Below are positions 10,504 to 22,768 of a stretch of 64,000 nt of DNA, piece after piece. Both the position numbers and the translations under genes were made by a program. Source of the DNA: Aspidapion aeneum (Eukaryota; Arthropoda; Insecta; Coleoptera; Brentidae); contig OY755044.1 of assembly GCA_963576565.1 (NCBI GenBank), forward strand, positions 52,463,347 to 52,527,346, given 5' to 3'. The notes under the pieces were generated by a model. It was not told the DNA's origin and did no database searches. It worked only from the letters and a program-made list of their open reading frames with translations. The stretch's first letter is position 1. The number at the start of each line of letters is the position of its first letter.

Positions 10504-11877
10504 CGCCCTTCCCAAGCAAGCAAGCATTTCATGGTCCATAATTTAACTAAAAAAAGTTACAAAGAAGCTGTGGCGGCTGATGATGTTATAAATTTGGGGG
10601 CAGAAATTTAAATTGCATAAAAAATGTGATAAAAAAACTTACCGAAACATTTTTTTTTTAGAATTTTCAAAACAAGCAGCTACTTGGTGTAGTTTTTAGT
10701 TTATTTGTTTATAGATAAAGTCCATTCGCCTTTCCTTTTTATGGCCCCGTAGAGCAACATCACAAATCCCACAGAATTTTAAACAATCTATTAACCTAGA
10801 TGTCTAATTTTTGTCACATTTTCATTATGTTCGGTAATGTTTTGCCTATAGGTACTATTCAATTGGCACCTGATATCAGTCTTGCCTAGCATAGAAAGTT
10901 CTATGCGGTTATTTAAATGAATACCACTTACTTTGTGTCTTTTTAACTTTTCACTAAAGTGCTTGATATCACACACTACCTTTGCACAAAAGGATCACTT
11001 CGTGGATTGTTCATAACAAGACAAATAGAGCAAAAAAAAGCATCTCTTTTTTCACAACCGCACAACCATTGTTGAGCATCGTATAATTTTTTAAAAATTT
11101 TCTATTATAAGATTTTATAGGTTAATTTTTAGGTGCGGTCTATGTAGCCCTAAAGATTTCATTTGTAATCGAAGTTCATATGTCAACGTATTTAAATTTG
11201 TACAGTTAATTATGTAATCGACGGTATTTATTTCCATTCTATAAACAAACAATAACGAAAACACATAATGACACGCGACCGGCCAGACTTTTTTTTACTG
11301 ACAAACCCCAAATTAAAACAAATTCATACGTCTTCAATAAGGATAGAACCGGCAACACTAGAAAGGGCAACGGCCGTTTAGGCACGATGATGATGGCCGA
11401 CGTCAACAAAAACAAACATTACTCCCTCCCCCGCGCGAGAACAGCCACCCATACACCTCTGAAAAACGGGTGCAATTAAAACCTTAACCCGCACGGCGCT
11501 GCCGGCTCGTAATTATTTACGTTCAAATAGTTTACCCATATAATCGCTCGTTGTTAACCACAGATAATAAAAAGGACTAGACAATCATGTCGTAAGGGAA
11601 GATTTAATTTTGCGTTGCGCTCCTTTAGCAGCCGCCAATGCGTAGGAGGGTTGGTTGCGTGCAACGATCCTAGGAGTGCTTATTTCCATTTAACTCTATG
11701 TTAGCGCCGCTCAAGCGAGACGAACAGTGTCTGCTTACGTCACCAGCGGACCAGTTGCTTCGTTTGTATTGAGAGTCCGTGTGATTTTAAGGTGTTTTTG
11801 ACGTTTTTACCTCCGTTTTTTTGCGTTTTTTCATTAATTTGACGGTGTGGCTGACTATTTAGGAGGTAAATCTGAGG
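10504..11877. other. Intergenic, with a CpG-richer stretch at about 11270-11770
   Basis: No gene recognised. The 11270-11770 part is richer in GC and CpG than its surroundings (for example GACCGGCC, CCCGCGCGAG, GCACGGCGCTGCCGGC). It could be a relic of a promoter, a 5' exon or a mobile element end. The word TGCTTACGTCACCAGCGGA at 11732-11750 recurs inverted with two mismatches at 13935-13953. Confidence 0.4.
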
Positions 11878-13050
11878 CACTTTTTCTTAAAACATTTCAG
11901 CCGATATTTGAACTATCTAAAACTCTACTTCGGAATGAGCTAGGAATCTCAAACTTTGTGCATTCGTAGATTTCCATGGAGTTAACAATCCCTCCAAGTT
12001 TCATGAATTCCAAAGAGTACTAAAATAGTTACGAAATTTCAAAAAACGTCGAAATTGTTACTCACTCATATATAGATCATCAAAATTCTACTGTACTTCC
12101 AGACATGCTGCAAAACTGAAATTTGGCAGACTGATTATGACCAACCCCTGAAAAAAATCAAAAAACCCAAAATTCTAATTTATTTCCCTCCCCTATACAT
12201 GTAAAGTTATGTAAAAGTAACATTGTCCACTTCCAGAAACGCTCGAAAGCTGAGATTTGGAAGGCCGATAGGAACTATGATAAAACTATAAAAGAAAATT
12301 AAAAAACCCCAAAGTTTAATTAACTTCCCTCCCCTATAAATGTAAAGTTATGTAAATTAGCATTGTCCACTTCCAGAAACGCTAGAGAGCTGAGCTTTGG
12401 AAGACTGATGAGAACTATGATGAAACTATAGGAAAAAATTTAAAAACGCTAAGATTTTAATTTAATTTCCTTCCCTATACATGTAAAGTTATGTAAAATT
12501 AACATTGCCTACTTCCAGGAACACTAGAGAGCTGAGCTTTCGAAGGCTGATGAGAATTATGATAAAACCATAGTAAAATATAAAAAAACTCAAGATTTTG
12601 CATTGCAAAATTTTTGAACAATATCCCGCATATTTAACCACTTTAAAACTTAAATATTATCCAAATCCCTTAAAAAAGCAGTGAAATCATAACAAAAACA
12701 TTTCATGTAAAAAAAAGTCAGGTACGCGAAAGTGGTATTCCGTAAAAAGAATTGAGATAAAAGTAAATCCAAGCTCTACAATACAAATTTCAAAATGAAT
12801 GGTTCTTACTAGTTTGGAAATGTTTTTCTAAATTTGGCTATTACGGCTGCAAATGCCTCTTAGGAAATTGAACGTAAAGAAGTTTGGCTGGAATAGCAAA
12901 GTTTAAAAAAACATTTCCAAACTAGTAAGAACCATTCATTTTGAAATTTGTATTGTAGAACTTGGCTTTACTTTTATCTCAATTCTTTTTACGGAATACC
13001 ACTTTTGCGTACTTGGCTTTTTTTTACATGAAATGTTTTTGTTATGATAA
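11878..13050 (+). repeat. Complex dispersed repeat, copy A
   Basis: This segment is homologous, in inverted orientation, to 35148-36395. Order: a unique leader (11878-12080); about four tandem units of roughly 120 bp (12100-12600) with TATGTAAA, TTCCAGAAACGCT, AGAGCTGAG and CTATGAT; then an imperfect palindrome (12686-13050) whose ends read ATCATAACAAAAACATTT and its complement. No coding capacity was seen. It may be half of a larger foldback element or a non-autonomous DNA transposon; the family is unknown. Confidence 0.75.
12686..13050. repeat. Palindromic segment, about 365 bp, within copy A
   Basis: The arms at about 12686-12838 and 12903-13050 are close reverse complements (for example CTTACTAGTTTGGAAATG with its complement, and AAAGAATTGAGATAAAAG with its complement) around a loop of about 65 bp. 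A diverged copy is at 35148-35510. Confidence 0.85.
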
Positions 13051-13954
13051 ACCTTTAGAAATGTGAATTAAGTGAATTGATATAAAGAAAGCACATTAAT
13101 TTATTATTGAAATAAAAGCTTTGTGTTCCCTCTTTCAGTGTAGAAATATAAATATATATACTTTTATATTATTATATTTATATAAACTTTTAATTTTTTT
13201 GGATTTTTGGAAACTCCTTGCTCATTAAATTAATCACATTGAAGAAAATTGGTAATTATGCCGCAAACGTACTTTTTTGATTAAACTGATTATTGGAAAG
13301 TTTATTTTGTAGACAGTTTCTCCAAGTTTAGTTTCAGTTTTTTTCTTAAGTTTTTTTAGTCTCTTTATAGAAGTTTTCAGAAACATGTTACAGGAGGAGT
13401 GAAAACGGGTGCTGGGTGGGATAAAAACAACTTATAACACAAACAATGTAAATCATTTGAAAAAACTTATGAAAATCTATTGATTTAAAGCATAAGAAGT
13501 TGAAAAACATCTTATTTGGCTGTTTTCTCCAACGAACTGACTGGTTTTTGACATAATAATATAATTAATATTACAATTTTAGATCTGAAATATCATCACC
13601 TTTTTGTTACTACATAATATAAGTGTATTTTATTATATCCGCAACTAAAACAATACATTATACATCTAATGATTTAAATTGATTAAACTTTTAGAAAAAA
13701 TCCTACTTCTATTCTAAAACTTTCAACTATTTAAAAAAGAAACTCCAACATATCATCTGGTAGAAAAATTCAGCTCTCAGAGCAAACTTTATCAAATCAT
13801 TTGTTTTGAATGAATGAAATTATTAATTATATTTACTAACACGAATCAAAAGTTTGTTTGCAAAGCAAAGCAAGAAAAAAGCGGAAAAAACTCACGATTT
13901 CAATGTGTATTAAATAAAGCGCGCTGATCAGACGTCCACTAGTGACGTAAGCAA
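13051..13954. other. Intergenic, no gene recognised
   Basis: AT-rich, with nothing supported except the inverted word at 13935-13953 that mirrors 11732-11750 and lies exactly where the gypsy homology stops. Confidence 0.5.
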
Positions 13955-14637
13955 AGCAAATAGAAAACATTTCTTTGAGTTTAATTCAAGATTTGCATTC
14001 CTGATTCTTGAAAATACTTCTCGTAAATTGTCTAGATGATGTTGAAATGATTTTCCCATTACTATGACATCATCCAAATAGACTAAGCAGGTTTTCCAAG
14101 TAAGGCCTCGTAGAACGACTTCCATTAGTCTTTCAAATGTAGCTGGGACATTGCATAGGCCAAATGGCATCACATTAAACTGATAAAGTCCACTGCCAGC
14201 AGAGAATACTGTCTTCTCTTTATCTCTTTCAAAGAATCCTACTTGCCAATACCCACTTTTTAGGTCAAGAGTAGAAAACCAATATGATCCTGCCAATGTT
14301 GTTAATGTGTCGTCTATTCTTGGCGGTGGGTAACTATCTTTCTTGGTGACATGGTTAAGTTTCTAGTACTTCCATCCTTTTTAGTGACCAACACCACAGG
14401 AGATGACCAAGGACTTGATAACTCTTCAATAACACCGTCACTGAGCATTTTATTAATAAGATTGTGAACTTCTTCTTGTTTGGCCATTGGTAGTCTTCTT
14501 GGGGGCTGTCTTATTGGTTGGGCATCGCCAGTGTTGATGAAATGTTGAATAAGGTTTGTGCGTCCCGAACTACTCTTAGTTTCAAAGATATTGATTTGCT
14601 CTTCTATAAACTCTCTCGCTTTACGAAATTCTTCTGG
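13955..14637 (-). pseudogene. gypsy reverse transcriptase, truncated
   Basis: Minus strand. The 14637-14314 part has the RT N-terminus: PRRLP near 14490, then SSPWSSPVVLVTKKDGSTR near 14370-14420. After a frameshift near 14310-14350, which spoils the expected YR-D-T region, the 14296-13955 part has STLDLKSGYWQV, FNVMPFGLCNVPATFERLM and the catalytic YLDD (near 14065). These are the RT motifs of Ty3/gypsy pol. It ends at KKCFLF, with RNase H and integrase missing. The upstream end continues in frame into the segment at 21951 once the BEL element is taken out. Confidence 0.88.
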
Positions 14638-15227
14638 TGAATCGCCGGAGTTCAACATCACGAAAATTATTATAAATGGACTGTAATTAATTAATGTTGC
14701 TGGTTTTTAAGTTATCACACAATTTATGGATACCTCAAAAAACTCTAGGGCCAAGGTGTAAGCTTGTCCAAAGTAAGAAATGGCGAGAAAAAAAGCTGAT
14801 CATAAAGTGGCGAATGGCACTAACCTCTTGTGTGATTCCTGTCGGTCCTGGGGCGCCCCACTTGCATGATCTCACCAATTCTTCTCCAACTTCGTCGGCA
14901 CACTATAGACCGTTGTTTTGAGTATTTTTGAAACACAAACAGTCAATGGGACTGTCAAAGAAATAGCACAATCACAGTAATTTGTAAAATGACTTGAGCA
15001 GTATGGCTGCCGAAAAGCAAGTGTTTTTTTAACAATTTTTTCTCTATCATTAGTTCCTGATTCCCACACGTGCCAATGAGGGAGCCACCTTATGGATCAA
15101 AAATATTATTTTTCACGAAATGTTTTAAATGGCCAGGGCCTACGAGTTTTGAAGGCCTCACTTAAAAAATAAAATAAAATACTACAAATTAACAAAAACT
15201 AAAAAAGTAACATTCGCGGAGCGAACA
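14638..15227 (-). repeat. BEL/Pao 3' LTR
   Basis: 590 bp, TG...CA ends, near-identical to 21357-21945. On the minus strand a purine/G-rich tract (GGTGGGTGGAA, 15228-15240) directly precedes it and fits a polypurine tract. Confidence 0.92.
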
Positions 15228-15240
15228 TTCCACCCACCAA
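15228..15240 (-). other. Polypurine tract of the BEL/Pao element
   Basis: The minus strand reads GGTGGGTGGAA immediately before the TG of the 3' LTR, the place where plus-strand DNA synthesis is primed in LTR elements. The composition is not fully purine (two T), so it is only a candidate. Confidence 0.5.
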
Positions 15241-15452
15241 AACCTAAGGTTTTCAACCCAGGTAACTTAAATATATATAAAAAAAACATAAGGAAAAATA
15301 AGAGAAATTTCCTGCTCATTATTTTCCCAACCATAGACCACGGGGGCGTAAAAAAAAAAATTAAAATAAAAGAAAATAAATATACGCGGTTGTAACCATA
15401 CGAATCTATACCGCTAGTGTATCAGTAGAGGAAATAGGTATAAATTGTAAAA

Positions 15453-18400
15453 TTAGTTTACTGGCAGCGGGCACACTTTTACAACTGGCCGCTGCATAAC
15501 TCCGTTTGGAGTTTTTAGAGTTACGACTCTAACAATCCCGTCAGCGCCTGGATGCACTGCGGTAACGCGAGCCATAGCCCATTGGAGGGGGGGCCTTTGT
15601 TCATTTTTTATTAAAACTAGCGTGCCAATCTCAATACGATCACTGTCCTCACACCACTTTGCTCGTTGTTGCAAGGTATGCAGGTACTCCTGCTGCCAAC
15701 GTTGCCAAAAATCAGCATGCATTCGCTGAATAAGTTGCCACCTATTTAGCCTGTTAAGTTGGATGTGTGACAAATCAGGATCAGGTAGACCAGAATTTAC
15801 TGGTTCCTGAGTTAAAAAATGTGCCGGCGTAAGAGATTGGAGATCGTTGGGATCATTCGATATGGCACAAAGAGGCCTTGAGTTCAATACTGACTCAATT
15901 TGAGTAAGAAAGGTATACATTTCCTCATAGGTGAGGATTTGATCAACTAGTACTCTATATAGGTGAGTTTTTACCGACTTCACACCCGCTTCTGCTAAAC
16001 CGTTAAAATGAGGGGCTCCTGGACTATTAAAATTCCATTGGATGGACACCGTCTGGGCGGCTAATTTAAAATATTCCAATATTTGCCTATTCGCTCCAAT
16101 AAACGAAGTTCCCTGATCACTGATGATTTCTGAGCATCGACCCCTACGAGCAACAAATCTCCTAAATGCGGCAATAAATGCCTCGGAAGTGAGGTCAGAT
16201 ACTAGTTCCAAGTGTATAGCTTTAACAGCACAACACACGAACACGCATATATAAGCCTTTAAAGACCTGGCTCCTCGAGATTTACTCATGGTGATCGCAA
16301 TGGGACCTGCGTAATCAAGACAGACAGCAGAAAAGACCTTAAGTTGAGACACTCGAACTGCTGGCAAGTCTGCCATCTTTGGATTATAAGATTTTGGTTT
16401 AGAACGAAAACATTTAATGCATTGAGCAAGAACTCGATAAATAGCAGAACGCGGAGAAAGAATCCAAAAGTGTTGCAGTATAAGACAATGAAGGGTCTTA
16501 AAGCCAGGGTGCAAATTAGTTTTGTGTACCCATTCTACGATTAACTCGGTCAACCGGTGAGATTTGGGTAAAAGCAACGGATGCTTCACATCGTAGGATA
16601 GCATCGTATGTCTCAGCCTACCACCCACCCTGAGGCAACCACCTTCGTCTAGAAAGACTGCTAATTTTCTAAACAACTTTGGAAGTAATTGATTTTTGTT
16701 TAGGTTTTCAAAAATATCACCAAAAGAAAATTGTTGGACATGTCGAACGACAGTAACAAGAGCTTCTTGGATCTCAATGGGAGACAAAACTCCTGTTCTC
16801 TTATTTTCACGACCTTTTCCTGTGTTATGAATAAATCTAAGGACAAAGGCAATCACATTTAAAATAGTTCTAAATGACGAATAACGAAAAATCTCTAGAG
16901 TGATGAAATGGTCATCAAAAGTAGCCTTTAGAACAATAGTTCTTTCTTCTTCACAAACCTCCTGAGATAGAAAGTCCGTGAATCTAGGCTGAGTGGGCCA
17001 AAGTTCAATGCTTTGACATAGCCAAGAGAGGCCTTGAAACCACAAACTGTGATTTTTGAGTTCAGCTGGCTGCAACCCCCTAGAAGCGCAATCAGCAGGA
17101 TTATCTGCGGTGGGGAAATAATGCCAGCTTGAGAAAGAAATAAGCTCATGGATGTGAGATACTCTGTTAGCTACAAAGGGCTTCCAGCGATGGGCTGACG
17201 AAGCTAACCATGCCAACGTGACTTGAGAATCCGACCATGCAAAAATAGCATCAAAGTTTGCATATCGTGCATACACTTGTTTGACATAAAAAACAAGATC
17301 ACTCAAAAGAACAGCAGCGACTAATTCCATGCGGGGAATCGACTTAATTATTTTAAGAGGTGCAACCCTTGCTTTTCCTGTGACTAAAGACACATGGATA
17401 TTTCCCTGCGAGTCCTCGCACTTTAAATAAACAGCAGCTCCGTAGCCAATCTGGGAGGCGTCACAGAAACCGTGTATTTCAATGCGAGCAGGTTTATCCA
17501 TGAAAATTCGCCTAGGAATGGCAAGGTGAGCTAACTCGGGGAGCTCCAGTTTAAACTGTTCCCACAGTTGACAAACATCTGCACTGGGTGCATCATCCCA
17601 ACCTGCCTTAGAAAGCCACAATCTCTGCATAATGCTTTTAGCTAACAGCACAACTGGGGATAAAAATCCTAGAGGATCGTAAATACGAAAGATTTGGCTA
17701 AGAATATTCCTTTTGGTGCATGGGATGGGGGGTGTGTGGGTGTACAATTATATGAAAAAATGTCAATGGTCGGATTCCATTGTAAGCCTAGAACTTTAAT
17801 GAAAAGAGGTTCCTCTTTATCAAATGAACAGGGCATTTGTAAATGTGAGGACGAAACACCAGAGAGGACGGCCTCATGATTGCTGGCCCATTTTCGCAGT
17901 TCAAAATGACCTTTTTTCAAAAGAGCTATGAGCTCCTGCTGTAAGCTGAGCAAGGATTCAATAGAGTTGGCTCCCGCCACACAGTCATCTACAAAAATTT
18001 GATGTCTCAAAACCTCGGCTGCTTGAGGATAATTATGACCTTCTAGATTTGCCAACTCTTGCATAGTTTTAAGAGCTAAATAAGGAGAACTCCATAAGTA
18101 ACTGTACCAAGTGCATATTCCTGCAAAGGTTCCCGCTCTGAAAAACGCCAAAGAATTCTCTGGAAGTCTTGGTGGGCGGGGTTTACAAGAATCTGCCTGT
18201 ACATTTGGCGCACATCACAAATGAAGACATAAGGATGAAACCTAAATTGCAAGAGAATAGACGCAATATCCTGCTGAAGTTTAGGACCTGTCAGCTGAGT
18301 ATCATTTAACGATACTCCATTAGAGCTAGCGCAAGAAGCGTCAAAAACTACTCTAATTTTCCCATCTTTGTAGATGCAAAAATGAGGAATATAATAAGCC

Positions 18401-20640
18401 GTGGGCGAAGCGTATTGGGACTTCATAGAAATCAAGGACATATGGCCTGATTCAAGATAGTCTTTCATAAAATCAATATACGAACTCTTAAGGAGAGTGT
18501 TTTTAAGTAAACGCTTTTCAAGCATAATAAACCTTTTTAATGCTTGATTATAAGAATTTCCAAGCTTGGGCTCGGCATATTTAAAAGGTAGTGAGACTAC
18601 AAATTGTCCAGAGGGGACACGATAAGTGGTATCTGTGTAGATCTCCTCACATTTTATCTCATCGGGAGACATAGGGAGAGGTTTGGAAATATTTTCTAGT
18701 TCCCAAAACTTTTGTAGGCACAAATCGAGCGTGGGCTCAGTGGAAACATGAAGGCTGATCAAGTGGCTAGAAAGGGTTGAGCATTGGGCTCTGCCCTGCA
18801 AAATCCAACCAAAAGCAGTCTTAAGAGCGACCGGTTGGTCAGAACTACCAACGACTTTTTCAGTCTCTAATATATAAGGTACTAATTCAGCCCCAATTAA
18901 AATATCAACTGGGCCAGGAATATGAAATTTAGGATCTGCCATGGGCAGGTTTCGAATGTACTCCCATTTGGAGGAATCAACAACCATTTTTGGCTGGTTT
19001 GAAGAGATTTTTGGCAATATGATTGCTTTAAAATCAAAAAGAGGTTCAGATTTCCCGCAAGGGTGGATTTGGCACTGAATTAAGCCACGCCTACAGACAG
19101 AAGCCATATTGTTTAGCCCTTCTATAGGAATAGAAAACTTTTGACATGGTAAACCCAATCTATTAGCACATTCCTGAGAGATGAAATGACCCATACTCCC
19201 TGTATCCAACATCAGACGTACCTTTTGAAACTGGCCATACTGATCCTTGATATCCGCCTCTACGGTTGACAAAAGGATTGTCGATTGGGCCGAGAGAAGG
19301 GAAGAACCAACCAGGGGAACATTTGAGGGCAGAGTCATTCCACAAGTTAAACCTGAATCACCTAATGGAGGGGGAGGGGGTACCACATTACCGTGACCTA
19401 ATGGAGGTGCACTCGAATTGGAACCCTGCTCGGACTCTCTTCGTGGAAAGTGAAGAAGACTGTGGTGGGGGTAATTACAGGATTTGCAACGAACTGAGTT
19501 GGGACACTGTTTGACAGAGTGGGAAGAAGTTTTTAAACAATTAAAACAAAATTTGTGCTCTCGAACTAACTGCGATCGTTCCTGGGGTGTTTTTGCCAAA
19601 AAGGTTTGGCATCTATATAAAACATGATAACCTGAACAGGCAATACAGCGCATTTTTAGATTATTTTTATCGCCTTGATTTTGTTCAGTCATAAAACTTG
19701 AAAAAGTATGTTTTTTATTCCCCGAATGAAACACTTTTTTGGAAGAATGAGTACTAGGGACACTCATTAATTGCGCAGAGTCTAATGCTTTGCAATACTC
19801 CAAAAAATTACATAAATTTGAAAAAGTAGGCATTTCCGTATTACGATATTCCTTCTCAAATTCAGTGCGAGTATTTTCGTCTAATTTTGGTAGCATCAAA
19901 TTAAATAACAAAAAATCCCAACTGTCAACATCAAATTTTAAACCTTTCAGGGCAGCAATATTTTCACAAAATATATCCAATAATGCTCGGAGTTCTTTGG
20001 CAGAGGGCTTTAGAACTGCGGAAGCGTTAAAAATTTCTTGATAATGAGCAGTAGCGGTATAGCGCTTGTTGCCATATCTCTTTAACAAAGCTTCGTAAGC
20101 AATTAAATAATTGTTCTCAGTTATTGGCAAGTTTTTAATAACGTTAAAAGCGTCTTTTTTGAGAGACATATGTAAATAATGAAATTTTTGTATATCAGAA
20201 AAGTTGGCGTTATCGTGCACCAAACTTCTATACATATCTATAAAAGTCGACCATTGTTTGACGTCACCTTCAAAGCTAGGGACATCTAGTTTAATCCGCA
20301 AATTATTTTGAGAACTATCCTGTACGGTATGGCTAGTGTTTTGTAAAGATGCAGGGGCATCTTCTACATAAATGACACGTTTAAACGATTTTATCCCATA
20401 ATAATACTGGTCTGCATTTTTTCGTACAGCATCATGGGTGTCAAATTCCGAATCGTCTTCGAGACACCTTATAATAGAATTATGATTTTTACATTGCTCG
20501 CTTTCATCTGCGCAAGCCAAAAATTGCACTTTTTTTGAAGTATCCGTTTCTAATGTTTTGCCTAAATCAAAGGTTTCTTTAAGCCTATTAAGAGCGGCGG
20601 TACGCTTCATCAAAAGTCTTTTTAGTTTTTCACCAGCCAT
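15453..20640 (-). pseudogene. BEL/Pao gag-pol polyprotein, two frameshifts
   Basis: Minus strand, ATG at 20640. Domains in order: gag with a DUF1759-like region (VPSFEGDVKQWSTFIDMY near 20280-20230); cysteine/histidine knuckles (CFNCLKTSSHSVKQC near 19500-19545); aspartic protease (LMLDTGSMGHFIS near 19200); RT (IRVVFDASC near 18340, ICDVRQMYRQI near 18210, FVDDC near 17990); RNase H (IHGFCDASQIGYGAAVY near 17440-17490 and WSDSQ near 17230); integrase with an HHCC-like start, AVCLDYAGP near 16310, SDQGTSFIGAN near 16105 and HFNGLAE near 16000; and a C-terminal DUF5641-like domain (near 15720-15480), ending at TAA 15453. Frame changes occur near 18090-18110 and near 17710 in a C/A-rich run. 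It is otherwise intact, at about 1,730 codons. Confidence 0.93.
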
Positions 20641-21356
20641 AATGATTAATAAAATTATTTAAAAAATTAAAATGTTTAAATCTTGCCAATAGCTTTAACT
20701 CAAAATACAAAATTGTTGTAAAAATACCACTATACGTATTTATGTATGTACGTTGGCAGCAAGGTACACCATGCAAAAGGTTGCAAAAACGATCAAAAAA
20801 TATTTTATGATTATTCACATTTTCTAAAACTGTGGCCTAGTGTTTTGTAGGCACCGAAAATCACGCTTTCAAAAAGTAATCCTGTGTGTTAGAACGGCTA
20901 ACTCACCCGGGTAACCTACCTACTCCACTTTACACACACGTTTATATGCAAATGGTTTATTCGATTGCGGTCTCGCGAAGTAAACCTAACCAGTCCACTG
21001 ATAAATTCCCAATGTTCAAGTTCACATTTTCTAAAACTGTGGCCTAGTGTTTTGTAGGCACCGAAAATCACGCTTTCAAAAAGTAATCCTGTGTGTTAGA
21101 ACGGCTAACTCACCCGGGTAACCTACCTACTCCACTTTACACACACGTTTATATGCAAATGGTTTATTAGATTGCGGTCTCGCGAAGTAAACCTAACCAG
21201 TCCACTGATAAATTCCCAACGTTCAAGTACACGACAACTGATCGCGGGTATATCGATTGCTGTCACACACACAGCAGGCGCACAACTCAGGTTTACTCGG
21301 GTGACTTCCACCAGTCACCTACACAAACATACAAATTCGACTCGAAGTGAACAAAA
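20641..21356 (-). repeat. BEL/Pao leader with 207-bp tandem duplication
   Basis: The region between the 5' LTR and the gag ATG. Two nearly identical 207-bp units lie head to tail at 20814-21020 and 21021-21227. It has no gene. The primer-binding site would lie next to 21356 on the minus strand, but I cannot assign its tRNA. Confidence 0.85.
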
Positions 21357-21945
21357 TGAATCGCCGGGGTTCAGTATCACGAAAATTATTATAAATGGAC
21401 TGTAATTAATTAATGTTGCTGGTTTTTAAGTTATCACACAATTTATGGATACCTCAAAAAACTCTAGGGCCAAGGTGTAAGCCTGTCCAAAGTAAGAAAT
21501 GGCGAGAAAAAAAGCTGATCATAAAGTGGCGAATGGCACTAACCTCTTGTGTGATTCCTGTCGGTCCTGGGGCGCCCCACTTGCATGATCTCTCCAATTC
21601 TTCTCCAACTTCGTCGGCACACTGTAGACCGTTGTTTTGAGTATTTTTGAAACACAAACAGTCAATGGGACTGCCAAAGAAATAGCAAAATCACAGTAAT
21701 TTGTAAAATGACTTGAGCAGTATGGCTGCCGAAAAGCAAGTGTTTTTTAACAATTTTTTCTCTATCATTAGTTCCTGATTCCCACACGTGCCAATGAGGG
21801 AGCCACCTTATGGATCAAAAATATTATTTTTCACGAAATGTTTTAAATGGCCAGGGCCTACGAGTTTTGAAGGCCTCACTTAAAAAATAAAATAAAATAC
21901 TACAAATTAACAAAAACTAAAAAAGCAACATTCGCGGAGCGAACA
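21357..21945 (-). repeat. BEL/Pao 5' LTR
   Basis: 589 bp, near-identical to 14638-15227 in direct orientation. It is the upstream LTR for the minus-strand genes, and the TSD TCTGG follows at 21946-21950. Confidence 0.92.
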
Positions 21946-21950
21946 TCTGG

Positions 21951-22721
21951 AGTGAGATGTTGCCAAGTTGACTAAAATTGCTGAAGTACCTCCGTTGGTA
22001 ACTTGCTTTTATCCTCGGAAATCGAGTCTTCACATCTTGTCACTTTCTGGACTGGTTCAAATAATGCTCCCACTTCCCTCTTATTAAATTTGACTAGTTG
22101 GAAAAATATTGGCGACTCTAATCGGGATGTTTTTATCGGTTTTACTAGTGACTTTGCAACGAGGTAGGTGTTGGGTGTATTATGTTGGCTTATGAGTCCG
22201 ACGCAGCTTGGTGTTTTACTTTCTAGCCTCCCAAAAATTATGGTCTCACTGTTACCGACCAGTCTTGTCGTGCATACTGCCACCACCTTTATTGGTTCTT
22301 TATTGAAGTGACTATTTGACAAAATGAACTCTTTATTCCCAAATCTTAGGGTATTAAGTTTATTATCAGACGCAAATCCATGTTTACTTATCAAGTCCAT
22401 TCCCAAAATAAATTCGACTTCTATTTCTGCAACTAATACAGTGTGGCGAATCTTCAATCTTCCCAGCTGTAGGTCTATGTCTGTCTGCCCCAACACGTCG
22501 GCGGATTCTCCAGTCACAGTCTTAAGTGTTATTTTATTTTCTGTTGGTCTAATTTTATATCTCGTTGCAATTTTGAACTTAAGCAATGATATGGCAGCAA
22601 CAGTGTATACTATTATATTAACTTTTCTGCCACTAATAAGTCCGTCGATGTTAAGACTGTCAGCAGTATGTTTTAAGCTCTTAATAGAGTAAATTTTGGG
22701 GGCTAAATTCCCATTAGCCAA
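21951..22721 (-). pseudogene. gypsy pol N-terminus, retropepsin-like region
   Basis: Minus strand. The frame holds a diverged retroviral-type aspartic protease: the region around IVYTVAAISLL stands where D-T/S-G-A is expected (the active D-T-G is not clear), and ILGMDLISKHG (near 22380) is the typical C-terminal protease motif of gypsy elements. A linker toward RT follows. One stop TAG lies near 21970. Its frame differs from gag, so a gag-pol shift occurs near 22740-22780, either programmed or mutational. The frame continues into 14637 across the BEL insertion. Confidence 0.75.
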
Positions 22722-22768
22722 CAGCCGCCCCTCTGCGTTGACTAGTTTTAGTTTTCCTGGTGTCTTCT

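Larger units (their letters stand above)
14638..21945 (-). mobile_element. Complete BEL/Pao LTR retrotransposon
   Basis: A 7.3-kb element with direct LTRs 14638-15227 and 21357-21945, both starting TG and ending CA on the plus strand. It is flanked by a perfect 5-bp duplication TCTGG (14633-14637 and 21946-21950). The coding strand is minus. It lies inside the gypsy pol gene. The LTRs differ at about ten positions by eye over 590 bp, which means a fairly recent insertion. Confidence 0.95.

Noticed and set aside
10185..10546. Open frames rich in K, Y, N and I or F, Y, C across 10.2-10.5 kb
   Set aside because: Translations of a tandem array; repetitive on both strands and without motif.
16344..16544. 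Plus-strand open frames across the BEL and gypsy genes
   Set aside because: Antisense shadows of the minus-strand gag-pol frames.
19163..19514. Frames overlapping the BEL protease region on both strands
   Set aside because: Out-of-frame shadows; the protease itself is in the long minus-strand frame.
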